Assembly (NCBI GenBank): GCA_029263615.1
Contig: JAJUFT010000002.1
Coordinates: forward strand, 1 to 64,000
DNA length: 64,000 bases
Direction of reading: 5' to 3'
Origin: Alcaligenaceae bacterium
GTDB lineage: Bacteria; Pseudomonadota; Gammaproteobacteria; Burkholderiales; Burkholderiaceae_B
The notes under the pieces: generated by a model
Told to the model about the DNA's origin: nothing
What the model saw: the letters and a program-made list of their open reading frames with translations, nothing else
The model's database searches: none
Part shown: positions 21,988-34,635 of the stretch, in pieces
Layout: every line of letters begins with the position of its first letter
How positions within the stretch are numbered: the stretch's first letter is position 1
Program-made: the position numbers and the translations under genes

Positions 21988-23145
21988 ATGATGAACTTTG
22001 AAATGCTCGACACCAGCGCAAACGGCACCGTAATCAAGGTGGTCGGGGTTGGCGGCGCTGGCGGCAATGCGGTGGGCCACATGATCAAATCCGGCGTGCA
22101 AGGGGTCGAATTCATCTGCTGCAATACCGACGCTCAGGCGCTCGCCGCTTCCGAGGCACATGTGCAGATCCGGCTGGGTCGCACCGGTCTGGGCGCGGGC
22201 GCCAAGCCCGAACAAGGGAGAGCGGCAGCTGAAACGGCGCGCGAAGAAATCCGTGCTGCCCTGAATGGGGCTCACATGGTCTTCATCACCGCCGGTATGG
22301 GCGGTGGCACCGGCACGGGCGCCAGCCCGGTGGTGGCCGAAGTGGCCAAGGAGCTGGGGATCCTGACGGTGGGCGTGGTCACCAAGCCCTTCTCCTTCGA
22401 GGGCACCAAGCGCATGAAGATGGCGGAAGAGGGCATCAACGAGCTCTCCAAGCACGTGCACTCGCTGATCGTGGTGCTCAACGAAAACCTGTATGACCTC
22501 ATGGACGAAGACGCGACCCAGGAGGAATGCTTCAAGTCCGCCGATGATGTCCTGCACAATGCCTGCGCCGGCATCGCGGAAATCATCAACGTCGAAGGTA
22601 ATGTGAACGTCGACTTCGAAGACGTGAAGACCATCATGGGCGAACAGGGTCAGGCCATGATGGGTACGGCGGTTGCATCCGGTCAGGACCGCGCCCGCGT
22701 GGCAGCCGAACAGGCCATTGCCTGCCCGCTGCTGGAAGGCGTGGACCTGCACGGTGCGCGCGGCATGCTGGTCAACATCACGGCAAGCCGTTCGCTGAAG
22801 ATGCGCGAAACCCGCGAAATCATGGAAACCATCCGCAGTTATGCCGCGGAAGACGCAACCGTCATCTTCGGGACTGCGTACGACGAATCCATGGGTGAAA
22901 ACCTGCGAGTGACAGTGGTGGCCACCGGCTTGGGGCGTCAGAATGCCCGCCCCCAGCTGGTGCATAACAACGAGGAAGTGCTGCGCACCGGGACCGATGA
23001 CCGTCCCATCGAATCGCACGACCTCGACGTACCTTCCGTTTTCCGCAATCCGCGCAGCCAGGCTTCGGCCCAGGTGCGTGCATTGGAAACAGCCGGTATG
23101 GACCACTACGACATTCCGGCTTTCCTGCGCAAGCAGGCGGACTGA
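21988..23145 (+). CDS. ftsZ: Cell division protein FtsZ
   Basis: [34 protein letters not shown] (tubulin signature), [12 protein letters not shown]-terminal peptide. Confidence 0.98.
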   Translation: MMNFEMLDTSANGTVIKVVGVGGAGGNAVGHMIKSGVQGVEFICCNTDAQALAASEAHVQIRLGRTGLGAGAKPEQGRAAAETAREEIRAALNGAHMVFITAGMGGGTGTGASPVVAEVAKELGILTVGVVTKPFSFEGTKRMKMAEEGINELSKHVHSLIVVLNENLYDLMDEDATQEECFKSADDVLHNACAGIAEIINVEGNVNVDFEDVKTIMGEQGQAMMGTAVASGQDRARVAAEQAIACPLLEGVDLHGARGMLVNITASRSLKMRETREIMETIRSYAAEDATVIFGTAYDESMGENLRVTVVATGLGRQNARPQLVHNNEEVLRTGTDDRPIESHDLDVPSVFRNPRSQASAQVRALETAGMDHYDIPAFLRKQAD

Positions 23146-23221
23146 AATTCGGGCGCCTGACGAATTTGTGGTTCGCATTCTCATGATCGGCGGCGGCTGA
23201 AGCCGCTGCCGGACTCCCCAA

Positions 23222-23251
23222 GGCGCGCTTCCTCTCCCCGGGAAGCGCGCC
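23222..23251 (+). other. Strong hairpin after ftsZ without U-tract
   Basis: ggcgcgcttcc-tctccccg-ggaagcgcgcc, 11-bp perfect stem. Confidence 0.6.
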
Positions 23252-23360
23252 ATGGCGCCTGCTGTCCGGACACGATTTGTAACGTTCTTATTAACAAACG
23301 TGTCGAATTTTCCGGTTTTTTTGTGGTCCAAAAAGAAGGGCGATCGGCGGTCGCAGCCGA

Positions 23361-23389
23361 TTGAAACAACTCAAAATTAATGGTATACC
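23361..23389 (+). promoter_or_regulatory. Predicted lpxC promoter
   Basis: TTGAAA - 17 bp - TATACC upstream of lpxC. Confidence 0.55.
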
Positions 23390-23435
23390 CGCACACCGGT
23401 TACAATACCTTCTGACCCATTACGATAAAAACCTC

Positions 23436-24359
23436 ATGCTACGTCAACGCACCATCCAGAAAGCGATCTCCACCAAGGGTGTCGGCCTGCATTCGGGCCG
23501 TCGCGTCGAGCTCACCCTGCGCCCTGCTGCGCCGAACACGGGTATCGTTTTCCATCGTGTCGACCTGCCTGAGGTGGTTGACCTGCCGGCGCGTGCCGAT
23601 CAGGTCGGCAATACGCGGCTGGCTTCCGTTCTGCAAAAGGGCGATGTCCGCGTTTCAACCGTTGAACACCTGATGTCCGCCCTTGCCGGCCTGGGCATCG
23701 ACAATCTGCATATCGACCTTACTGCCGAAGAAGTGCCCATCATGGACGGAAGCGCCGGTACCTTCGTGTATTTGCTGCGCAGCGCCGGGTTGCAGGAACA
23801 GGCTGCACCGAAGAAGTTCCTGCGCGTGCTCAAGTCCATCGAAGTGCGCGAAGGTGAAGGCAAGGATGCCAAGTGGGCCCGTCTCGAGCCCTACAATGGC
23901 TTTGCCCTGTCCTTTTCCATCGATTTCAAGCACCCGGCCATTGATTCCACGGCGAATTTCGCCAAGGTCGATTTCGAGAAGGACTCCTACGTCAAGACCA
24001 TTGCGCGCGCCCGAACCTTCGGGTTCGCCAGTGAAGTCGAGGCCTTGCGTTCCATCGGGCTGGCCCGCGGCGGCAGTCTGGACAATGCCATCGTCATGGA
24101 CGAATACCGCGTTCTTAATGCCGATGGCCTGCGGTTTGAAGACGAGTTCGTCAAACACAAGATTCTTGACGCCATCGGTGATCTCTACCTGATCGGTCAT
24201 CCGCTGGTGGCACATTATGTGGCCTGCAAATCGGGCCACGGTCTCAACAATCAACTGGCCCGCGCTCTGCTGGCCCAGCAGGACGCCTGGGAGCTCGTCA
24301 GCTACGAGTCTCCCGAAGCGGCACCCAAGGCGTTCGACTACGAGTGGAAATTCGCCTGA
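23436..24359 (+). CDS. lpxC: UDP-3-O-acyl-N-acetylglucosamine deacetylase
   Basis: [51 protein letters not shown] motifs. Confidence 0.97.
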   Translation: MLRQRTIQKAISTKGVGLHSGRRVELTLRPAAPNTGIVFHRVDLPEVVDLPARADQVGNTRLASVLQKGDVRVSTVEHLMSALAGLGIDNLHIDLTAEEVPIMDGSAGTFVYLLRSAGLQEQAAPKKFLRVLKSIEVREGEGKDAKWARLEPYNGFALSFSIDFKHPAIDSTANFAKVDFEKDSYVKTIARARTFGFASEVEALRSIGLARGGSLDNAIVMDEYRVLNADGLRFEDEFVKHKILDAIGDLYLIGHPLVAHYVACKSGHGLNNQLARALLAQQDAWELVSYESPEAAPKAFDYEWKFA

Positions 24360-24398
24360 AGGCGCATCACTGCCCTTGCCCGGGGCGCCGACACCGCT

Positions 24399-24896
24399 TC
24401 AGCGCCCGTGGTGGCTCAGCAGCCGGCTGATGGCGTCGGCCAGCGGGCCCGGTTCCACCTTCTTCTGAAGGTCTGCGAAGCAGTCCAGGGCCTTGCGCCC
24501 CAGCGGCTGTACTTCCCGGGGTGGATTTCTTGACGCGTTGGCCATCAGGCCCGCCTGAACCCGGATTTCAATCCGATTGAGGTCCCAGCCGTGTCTGGCG
24601 AGGGCATTCAGAATCGTTGGCTGAAGCTGGCGCAAACGCGTTGCGTGTGCCGCAGCGGGAACTGCCAGCGTCAGGCACTGTCTGTCCATACTGGCCACCC
24701 GGCAACTGTGCGCCAGGACGGGCGGCAGTATCTTGCGGACGACCTGTTCGGCCTGCATGAGCACTTGTGCGGTGGCAATGATGCTGGCGCCCGTGTTGTC
24801 CAGAGCAAGCCAGTTCAGGGCGGAGGCGCCCGACGGGTTCCTGATTCCCGATCGCGATGTGCGCGCCATTGAGGTGCGCGTCTTTTGAGCATTCAA
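24399..24896 (-). CDS. DUF721 family protein (DciA-like)
   Basis: Small ORF with DUF721-like core (CRVASMDRQCLTLAVPAAAHATRLRQLQPTIL) and position between lpxC and secA. Confidence 0.65.
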   Translation of the reverse strand: MNAQKTRTSMARTSRSGIRNPSGASALNWLALDNTGASIIATAQVLMQAEQVVRKILPPVLAHSCRVASMDRQCLTLAVPAAAHATRLRQLQPTILNALARHGWDLNRIEIRVQAGLMANASRNPPREVQPLGRKALDCFADLQKKVEPGPLADAISRLLSHHGR

Positions 24897-24913
24897 ACCG
24901 GAAACACCAAGAT

Positions 24914-25852
24914 ATGGGTAGCAACTCCCCTCATTCTACTGCCAAAGCCCTGCGGCTGATCTTTCTTTCCGTGGGGTGCGGGCTCGCCATGGCCATGTCG
25001 GCGGTGGCGGGGGCCTGGATGCAGTCTCACTTCGACCAGGGGCGCCATGCGAGCGCTGCGCTTCCCCCGGCCGAGGCGGCACAGCAGGCCGAATACATAC
25101 GCGAAAGCGTGGGCGCCCTCGCCGCGCGACTGGGCGAATTCCAGGCACGGCTGATCGCCCTCGAAGGGCTGGGAGAACGCGTCGCAGAAGCGGCGGGTGT
25201 GCCTTACACCGACCCCGAGATCCAGGCGGGCCTTGAGGCCTCGCAGCTGGATGCCGAGGCCTTCATGCCGCAAGGCACCGAGCAGGCGTGGACGGCGGAA
25301 TCGCTGGGCAGGGAACTGGATCAGATGGCCGTCGCCCTGAGCGCGGGCGGGGAGCGCCTGCAGATGCTCGACACTGTGCTCACCGAACGCAAGGGGTTGC
25401 AGGAAACCCTGCCGGCCCTCGCTCCCATCGACGCCCCCTACCTGTCGTCTTCTTTCGGCTGGCGGCGACATCCCGTTACGGGTCGCCACGCCATGCATGA
25501 AGGCCTGGATTTCGCCGCCCCGCGCGGCACACCCATCCTGGCGGCCTCGGGAGGCATCGTCACCGAGGCGCGGTATGTGCCCGGCTACGGCAAGCTGGTG
25601 GAGATCAACCATGGCAATGGCCTGGTCACCCGCTACGCGCACGCGTCGTCGATCTCGGTCAAGCTGGGCGAAGTGGTGACCAAGGGCCAGCAGATAGCCC
25701 GCGTGGGGTCGACGGGCCGCAGCACGGGGCCGCATCTGCACTATGAAGTGAGAATTGCCGACCACCCGCTGGACCCCACCCTGTTCATGGCAGACGCCCG
25801 TTCCGATACGGAAGTTGCAGCGGCGGTTGCCTCGGCCGGCGCGACGGAATGA
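24914..25852 (+). CDS. M23 family metallopeptidase (murein endopeptidase/LytM-like), membrane anchored
   Basis: SSFGWRRHPVTGRHAMHEGLDFAAPRGTPI, VEINHGNGLVTRYAH, GRSTGPHLHYEV motifs. Confidence 0.93.
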   Translation: MGSNSPHSTAKALRLIFLSVGCGLAMAMSAVAGAWMQSHFDQGRHASAALPPAEAAQQAEYIRESVGALAARLGEFQARLIALEGLGERVAEAAGVPYTDPEIQAGLEASQLDAEAFMPQGTEQAWTAESLGRELDQMAVALSAGGERLQMLDTVLTERKGLQETLPALAPIDAPYLSSSFGWRRHPVTGRHAMHEGLDFAAPRGTPILAASGGIVTEARYVPGYGKLVEINHGNGLVTRYAHASSISVKLGEVVTKGQQIARVGSTGRSTGPHLHYEVRIADHPLDPTLFMADARSDTEVAAAVASAGATE

Positions 25853-25993
25853 GCGTGGGGAGGCAGCGCGCGGCAGGTTAGCCCGTATCGGGAGTGCTGC
25901 GTTAAACTGTAGCGTTTTCCGCGGACACTTTCCGCCAACCGAATCACAACACGACCGCTGGGTGACAGCCTTGCGGCAAACGACGGCACAAGA

Positions 25994-28726
<2,733 letters not shown>

Positions 28727-28794
28727 GACCACGGCGGCCGGCACCTGGTGCCGGCCCGGCAGAAGAAACGGCGCCCTGTGCGCCGTTTTTCATT

Positions 28795-30270
28795 TCAGAG
28801 CAGGAAGAGCGTGGCCAGACTCAGGAAGAGGAAAAAGCCCAGGGAGTCGGTGGCAAAGGTGAGCAGGACAGACGAACCCACGGCGGGATCCTTGCCGAAG
28901 CGCACACGGAGCATGGGAATGAGCACACCGAGCACCGCTCCGACCAGCATGTTGCCGATGATGGCGGCCATCATGACCAATGCCACGGAGAGGGAACCGG
29001 AAAATACCCACGCAAAGCCGGCGGCGACCAGACTGCCGCAGAAGCCCACCAGAAAGGTGACCTGGATCTCGCGCTTGATCAATTGCCAGATATTGGCACC
29101 CGTGACCCGCCCCATGGCCATGGCACGGATCACCATGGTCATGGTTTGATTGCCGGAGTTGCCGCCGATGCCTGCCACGATGGACATCAGGAAGGCCAGA
29201 ATCACGATCTGGCTGATCGTGTGTTCAAAGTGCGAGGCCACCAGCGAGGCGGTCGCGGCCGTCATGAGGTTGACCAGCAGCCAGGGCGCCCGGTTGCGCA
29301 GCGCGGCCTTGACAGGGGCGAAGATGTCTTCTTCCTGCAGACCGGCCCGCGAGAGTTCTTGTTCCTGGGAGTCTTCCTGAATGACGTCGACCACCTCGTC
29401 AATGGTCACACGCCCGATGAGCCGCCCGAGGTCGTCCGTGACGGGCGCTGAGACCAGGTCGTAACGTTCGAAGGCGCCAGCCGCATCGGTGTCCGAATCC
29501 AGCGGATTGAGGCTCAGGTATTCGGTCTGCATGACGTCCGAAACCATGGACTCGGGCTCGCTGACCAGCAGGACGCTGACCGGCAGCGTGCCGCGCAGGC
29601 GATCTTCGCGGTCGACCACGAAAATCTGATCGGTGTGGTCGGGCAGTTCGTGCAGGCGACGCAGATAACGCAAGACCACTTCCAGAGTGACGTCCTCGCG
29701 CACGCGCACCATGTCGAAATCCATGATGGCGCCCACCGTGCCCTCGGGGTAGCCCATGGCTTCCAGCAGCTGTGCTCGCTCCTGCTCCGTCAGACCTTTC
29801 TGGACTTCGGCAATGACGTCGGGGGGGAGATCCGGGGCGATGTCCGCGATCTCGTCCGCATCCATGTGTTCGGCCGCGGCCACGAGGTCTTCGTGATCCA
29901 TCGACTGGATGAGGGATTCCCGCGCCCAGTCTTCCACCTCCAGCAGAACGTCGGCGTCGTGCTCGGCCCCGACCAGCTGCCAGACGGCCTGGCGTTCCTG
30001 AACCGGAAGCGATTCAAGGATGAAGGCGATGTCCGAAGGGTGGAGATCATTGATGATCGCCCGGATTTCGTTTTCATGCTGCCGATGCAGCAGGCCTTCG
30101 AGCAGGTTGGAGCGATCGTCTTCCTCGTACTGGCGGCGCGCCAGTGCTTCCACGACTTCCTGACGCTTGAGGATGCTCTGCAGTTGTTGCAGTGCCTGCT
30201 GGGCGTCTTCCGGGTCGAGGCGACGAGGAATGATCACCGTTTGAGCAGAATCGGGATGCTGGTCCGCCAT
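28795..30270 (-). CDS. mgtE: Magnesium transporter MgtE
   Basis: N-terminal MgtE domain, CBS domains and 5-TM channel region (GGNSGNQTMTMVIRAMA). Confidence 0.95.
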   Translation of the reverse strand: MADQHPDSAQTVIIPRRLDPEDAQQALQQLQSILKRQEVVEALARRQYEEDDRSNLLEGLLHRQHENEIRAIINDLHPSDIAFILESLPVQERQAVWQLVGAEHDADVLLEVEDWARESLIQSMDHEDLVAAAEHMDADEIADIAPDLPPDVIAEVQKGLTEQERAQLLEAMGYPEGTVGAIMDFDMVRVREDVTLEVVLRYLRRLHELPDHTDQIFVVDREDRLRGTLPVSVLLVSEPESMVSDVMQTEYLSLNPLDSDTDAAGAFERYDLVSAPVTDDLGRLIGRVTIDEVVDVIQEDSQEQELSRAGLQEEDIFAPVKAALRNRAPWLLVNLMTAATASLVASHFEHTISQIVILAFLMSIVAGIGGNSGNQTMTMVIRAMAMGRVTGANIWQLIKREIQVTFLVGFCGSLVAAGFAWVFSGSLSVALVMMAAIIGNMLVGAVLGVLIPMLRVRFGKDPAVGSSVLLTFATDSLGFFLFLSLATLFLL

Positions 30271-30455
30271 GCGTGTCTCTAGGTTTCAGGCAGGAGGCTG
30301 CCACGGGTTCTGCCGCGTGTCTCGACGTGATGCTGCAGGCATACAGGCGGCGGCCCCAGCATTTTACCGGTTTGTGGGAATCTTGCCGGGGAGGCGAGGA
30401 AGGTGAGCGTGAAGGCCTGCGGGGTGGGTGCGTAGGCCTTCATCGCAGCGTGCGC

Positions 30456-31658
30456 TCAGACAGTGGGGTTGGCGAGCCACTTGCGGGCCAGTTCCACCCA
30501 GTAGGTGCCGCCCAGGGGGATCAGGTCGTCGTTGAAATCGTATGAGCCGTTGTGCAGGGTGCAGGGCCCCAGACCATGGCCTGACGCACGATGGTCTCCG
30601 GTGCCGTTTCCGATCCAGACATAGCAGCCGGGCTTGTGCAGCAGCATGAAGGCGAAATCTTCGGCCCCCATTGACGGGGTGATGTTGCGCACGACGCGGT
30701 CGGCGCCGACGATGCCTTCCATGACATTGGCGCAGAATTCCGTCTCGGCCGGCGTATTCACGGTGGGTGGGTATTTGCGCACGAAATCGAGGGTGGCCTT
30801 ACATTCCATGGCGGCTGCCGTCTGCTCGCAGATCGCCCTCATGCGCGATTCGATGAGATCGAGAGTGTCATTGGTGAAGGTGCGCACCGTACCACGAATG
30901 GTGGCATCGCCGGGGATGACGTTGTCGGCCGACCCGGCATGAATCTGCGTGACGCTGAGCACCGCCGGGTCGAGGGGGTTGCGATTGCGCGTGACGATCG
31001 ACTGCAGGCTTTGAACGACCTGCACGGCGGCCAGAAGCGGATCGGCCCCGAGGTTGGGCATGGCGGCATGCGCTCCCTTGCCCTCGATGTGGATGCCGAA
31101 GGTGTTGCTGGAGGCCATCATGGGACCCGCCGTCAGGCCAAAGCTGCCCACCTCCATGCCCGGCCAGTTGTGCATGCCGAAGACCGCATCGATCTGGAAG
31201 CGCTCGAACAGGCCGTCGTCGATCATGGCCTTGGCCCCGCAATGACCTTCCTCGGCGGGCTGGAAGATCACGTGCACCGTGCCTTCGAAATCGCGGTGTT
31301 CGGCAAGGTGGCGTGCTGCGGCCAGCAGCATGGCGGTGTGACCGTCGTGCCCGCAGGCATGCATTTTCCCTTCGTGCTTGCTGGCATGGTCGAAGGTGTT
31401 GACTTCCTGCATGGGCAGGGCGTCCATGTCGGCCCTCAGCCCGATGGCCCGACCGTTGTCTTTGTGGCCCCTGATGGTGCCGACCACACCGGTCACGCCA
31501 ATGCCGCGCACAACCGGAATGCCCCAGGATTCGAGCTGCCTGGCAACCAGCTCGGCGGTACGGACTTCTTCATAGGCGAGCTCGGGGTGCTGGTGGATGT
31601 CACGACGAATACGGGTGATTTCATCCTGCCAGCCGACGATGGATTCAGCCAGTTTCAT
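30456..31658 (-). CDS. M20 family amidohydrolase (hippurate hydrolase-like), second copy
   Basis: HPELAYEEVRTAEL, GLRADMDALPMQE, MHACGHDGHTAML, FQPAEEGHCGAKAM motifs. Confidence 0.93.
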   Translation of the reverse strand: MKLAESIVGWQDEITRIRRDIHQHPELAYEEVRTAELVARQLESWGIPVVRGIGVTGVVGTIRGHKDNGRAIGLRADMDALPMQEVNTFDHASKHEGKMHACGHDGHTAMLLAAARHLAEHRDFEGTVHVIFQPAEEGHCGAKAMIDDGLFERFQIDAVFGMHNWPGMEVGSFGLTAGPMMASSNTFGIHIEGKGAHAAMPNLGADPLLAAVQVVQSLQSIVTRNRNPLDPAVLSVTQIHAGSADNVIPGDATIRGTVRTFTNDTLDLIESRMRAICEQTAAAMECKATLDFVRKYPPTVNTPAETEFCANVMEGIVGADRVVRNITPSMGAEDFAFMLLHKPGCYVWIGNGTGDHRASGHGLGPCTLHNGSYDFNDDLIPLGGTYWVELARKWLANPTV

Positions 31659-31685
31659 GGGTGTCCGCTCCTGAGGTTGAGTCGA

Positions 31686-32552
31686 TCAACGAGGTTTCAT
31701 GTGGGGCTGGATCATGGCGTCCAGTGCGGGGGCCGTGCGTTCGTTGCCGGCATATACGTAGCCGCCGATCGGCCATGGGTCTTGATGGAAGATGTCTTCG
31801 CAGATGCCGCCCGCTTCGCGCACGAGTACCGTTCCGGCGGCAACATCCCACGGCGCGAGCCCCATTTCCCAGTATGCATCGTAGCGACCGCAAGCCACCC
31901 ATGCAAGATCGAGGGCCGCGGCGCCATGACGTCGGACGCCGCGCGTGTGCGTGATCGCGTGGTGAAGCGTGGGCATGTATTCCTCCGCGAAGGAAAAGTC
32001 GCGGAAGGGAAACCCCGTGCCGACGACGGATTCCGCCAGGCTCGCGGCCCGGGAGCACTGGATTCGCCGACCGTTCAGCCAGGCGCCAACCTGATGCAGG
32101 CCGGTGAACAGTTCCTCGCGGTTCGGGTCGTAGACCACGCCAATCACGGGGGTATCGACTTCCAGCGGGGTGTCGCCACTGACCAGGGCGCCGGCATGCG
32201 CGATCAGGGCGATCGACACCGCGTACTGCGGAATGCCGTGCAGGAAGTTGGTCGTGCCGTCGAGCGGGTCGATATACCACGTGGCGATCTCGGACGGCTT
32301 GCCGCCGCTTTCCTCGGCCACGATGCCCAGCTGCGGCGTGCGTTCGAGAAGAATGTCGATGATGGCCTGTTCAGCTTCGCGGTCGGCCTGCGACACCAGG
32401 TCGTTGCGCACTTTGGTATCGATGACCAGGTCACCGCGGTTGTGGGCGTACGACTGTAGAATGGCGGCAGCCGCATGGGCGGCGGTCACGGCCGCATCAA
32501 GACACTCACTCAAGGGAAGGCGTAAGGACTGCATGACAAGTTCCTGGTTCAT
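31686..32552 (-). CDS. Inositol monophosphatase family protein (SuhB-like)
   Basis: AEESGG, WYIDPLDGTTNFLHG, WDVAAGTVLVREAGG motifs. Confidence 0.9.
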   Translation of the reverse strand: MNQELVMQSLRLPLSECLDAAVTAAHAAAAILQSYAHNRGDLVIDTKVRNDLVSQADREAEQAIIDILLERTPQLGIVAEESGGKPSEIATWYIDPLDGTTNFLHGIPQYAVSIALIAHAGALVSGDTPLEVDTPVIGVVYDPNREELFTGLHQVGAWLNGRRIQCSRAASLAESVVGTGFPFRDFSFAEEYMPTLHHAITHTRGVRRHGAAALDLAWVACGRYDAYWEMGLAPWDVAAGTVLVREAGGICEDIFHQDPWPIGGYVYAGNERTAPALDAMIQPHMKPR

Positions 32553-32620
32553 CGGACCCTGAATCGAAGATGAGGGTCATTGTACGTGAGACGTTTCAAA
32601 CCTCGGTTTTTGGTAAGGAC

Positions 32621-34471
32621 ATGAGAGCTGGGCACGCGCCACTCGAACCCGGAGAACTGCATTTCGATTCGCTGGGCACCCCGGCCAGTGAACGCTACGG
32701 AGACGTATATCATGCGAGGGCCGGCGCGCTGGCCCAAGCCGAGCATGTGTTCATCCGTGGCAATGGACTGCCCGAGCGCTGGGCGGGCAGAGATCAGTTC
32801 ACCGTCTGTGAAACCGGCTTTGGCCTGGGGAACAATTTTCTTGCACTCTGGCAGGCCTGGCGTCGTTGCGAGCAGCGGCCGCGCAAATTGCACGTCCTGT
32901 CCTTCGAGGCTCACCCGTTTTCCCGCGACGATCTGGCGCGCGGTCTGGCAAGCCATTCTGGCGCGGCGCGCCGCATGGCCGATGCACTCCTTGCCGCCTG
33001 GCCCCCGCTGTTACCCGGCCTGCACCGCCTGGAGTTCGAAGACGGCCAGCTTTCCCTGACGCTGGCCCTCGGCAAGGTGGAACACCTGGCGCGTCAGGTG
33101 GAGGCCAGTGTGGACGCCTTCTTCCTCGATGGATTTTCCCCGGCGCGCAACCCCTCCATGTGGACACGCGAACTCTTCAGCCAGCTGGTACGTATCGCCC
33201 GGTCGGGGGCGACCGCGGCCACCTGGTGCAGCGCCGGTCAGGTCCGTCGCGATCTGTCGGCCGCCGGGTTCCTGGTGGAGCGCGCGCCCGGCTTCGGCGG
33301 CAAGCGGCAGATGTCGCGCGCCGTGCTGCGCCCCGGCCTGGGGCAGCCACAGCGTTCCGGTAGGGGCGACCACGTGCTGGTGGTCGGTGGCGGGCTGGCC
33401 GCCGCAGGCATGGCGCATTCGCTGGCGCTTAGGGGGCATGAGGTGACCGTCATGGACCCCGCCTTTGCGTACGGTCCCGCCGCAACGCACACCGGTCACC
33501 GCTGCGCCGCCATGTCGCCCGCGCTGAGTCGCGATGACAACCCCATGTCGAGGGTGAGCCGGGCCGGCATCCTGCTGGCGGGATTGCGCTGGCAAGCCCT
33601 GACTGACGCCACACGGCCCTGCGGATCGCTGTTTCGCATCGAGACCGGGGAAGCGCCGCTGTGGCAGGCATCGCTCGCGCACTGGAACTACCCGAAGGAC
33701 TGGATGGAATGGTGTGATGCCGGCGCCACCGCCGAGCGGGTCGGGCTGGCTTTACCTACGGGCGGGGTCTGGATGGGGCAGGGCCGTCTGGTCCGCGTCC
33801 CGCAGCTGCTGCAGGGCCTGTTCGCGCATGAACGCATCCGCCTGCAGGCTCGGCAGGTCGCCTCGCTGGAGCGCAGCGCGGGTGGCTGGTGCGCGATCGA
33901 TGAAAAGGGCAAACGGATTGCGGAAGCGCCGCGCGTCGTGCTGGCGGCGGCGCGGGCCGTGCCGCCCCTGTTGCGGCAGGCGCTTCCCCAGCTTGCCTCC
34001 CACAAGCTGGAGCAGATGCAGGTCATGGGCGGGCAGGTCGGCTATTTCCGTGCGGGCGAGGTCCCCGGTGGCTCCGCCGTTGTGGCGGGAGCAGGTTACT
34101 GGCTGCCGGCGGACGACGGCGTGCACGTCGGTGGCAGCACCTATGAATTTCACGTCGACGAGGTGAAGGCGACGCCGGAAGGCTTGCGCAGCGTGGCGCA
34201 CAAGGTTGCCGACCTGCTGGGCGTGGAGGCCAGCCAGCTGATGGGTGCCGCGGCAACCCCGGCGGGTTGGGCCGGCTGGCGCGCCGCGATCAGTGACCAT
34301 TTGCCGGTGATGGCGCCCGCCGATACAGAAGAAAGCCTGTGGGTGAGCTGCGCCTACGGTTCCCGTGGCCTGAGCTGGATGACGCTGGCCGGAGAATTGA
34401 TGGCGGCCCGGCTCAACAGCGAACCGCTGCCCCTGGAACGCGAACTGCAGAGAAGCCTCCGGGTGCGCTAG
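32621..34471 (+). CDS. mnmC: Bifunctional tRNA (5-methylaminomethyl-2-thiouridine) methyltransferase/FAD-dependent oxidoreductase MnmC
   Basis: N-terminal methyltransferase (FGLGNNFLALWQAW, DAFFLDGFSPARNPSMWT) fused to FAD domain (LVVGGGLAAAGMAHSLALRGHEVTVMD); ATG at 32621 has AAGG RBS (alternative ATG 32570). Confidence 0.92.
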   Translation: MRAGHAPLEPGELHFDSLGTPASERYGDVYHARAGALAQAEHVFIRGNGLPERWAGRDQFTVCETGFGLGNNFLALWQAWRRCEQRPRKLHVLSFEAHPFSRDDLARGLASHSGAARRMADALLAAWPPLLPGLHRLEFEDGQLSLTLALGKVEHLARQVEASVDAFFLDGFSPARNPSMWTRELFSQLVRIARSGATAATWCSAGQVRRDLSAAGFLVERAPGFGGKRQMSRAVLRPGLGQPQRSGRGDHVLVVGGGLAAAGMAHSLALRGHEVTVMDPAFAYGPAATHTGHRCAAMSPALSRDDNPMSRVSRAGILLAGLRWQALTDATRPCGSLFRIETGEAPLWQASLAHWNYPKDWMEWCDAGATAERVGLALPTGGVWMGQGRLVRVPQLLQGLFAHERIRLQARQVASLERSAGGWCAIDEKGKRIAEAPRVVLAAARAVPPLLRQALPQLASHKLEQMQVMGGQVGYFRAGEVPGGSAVVAGAGYWLPADDGVHVGGSTYEFHVDEVKATPEGLRSVAHKVADLLGVEASQLMGAAATPAGWAGWRAAISDHLPVMAPADTEESLWVSCAYGSRGLSWMTLAGELMAARLNSEPLPLERELQRSLRVR

Positions 34472-34635
34472 CGCCGTAGTGTCGAGGGGACGGGGCAGAC
34501 GGTGTGAGCCAGTTTGCCGCCGCCTACAGGGCCACAGAAGTGGCGCCGAATTTTATAATTTCCTGCTTCACGAGAAGCAAGAAAGAGACCGGATTTTATT
34601 TTATGGCTCAAATCCGTCAGAATAATGGCTTTTGA

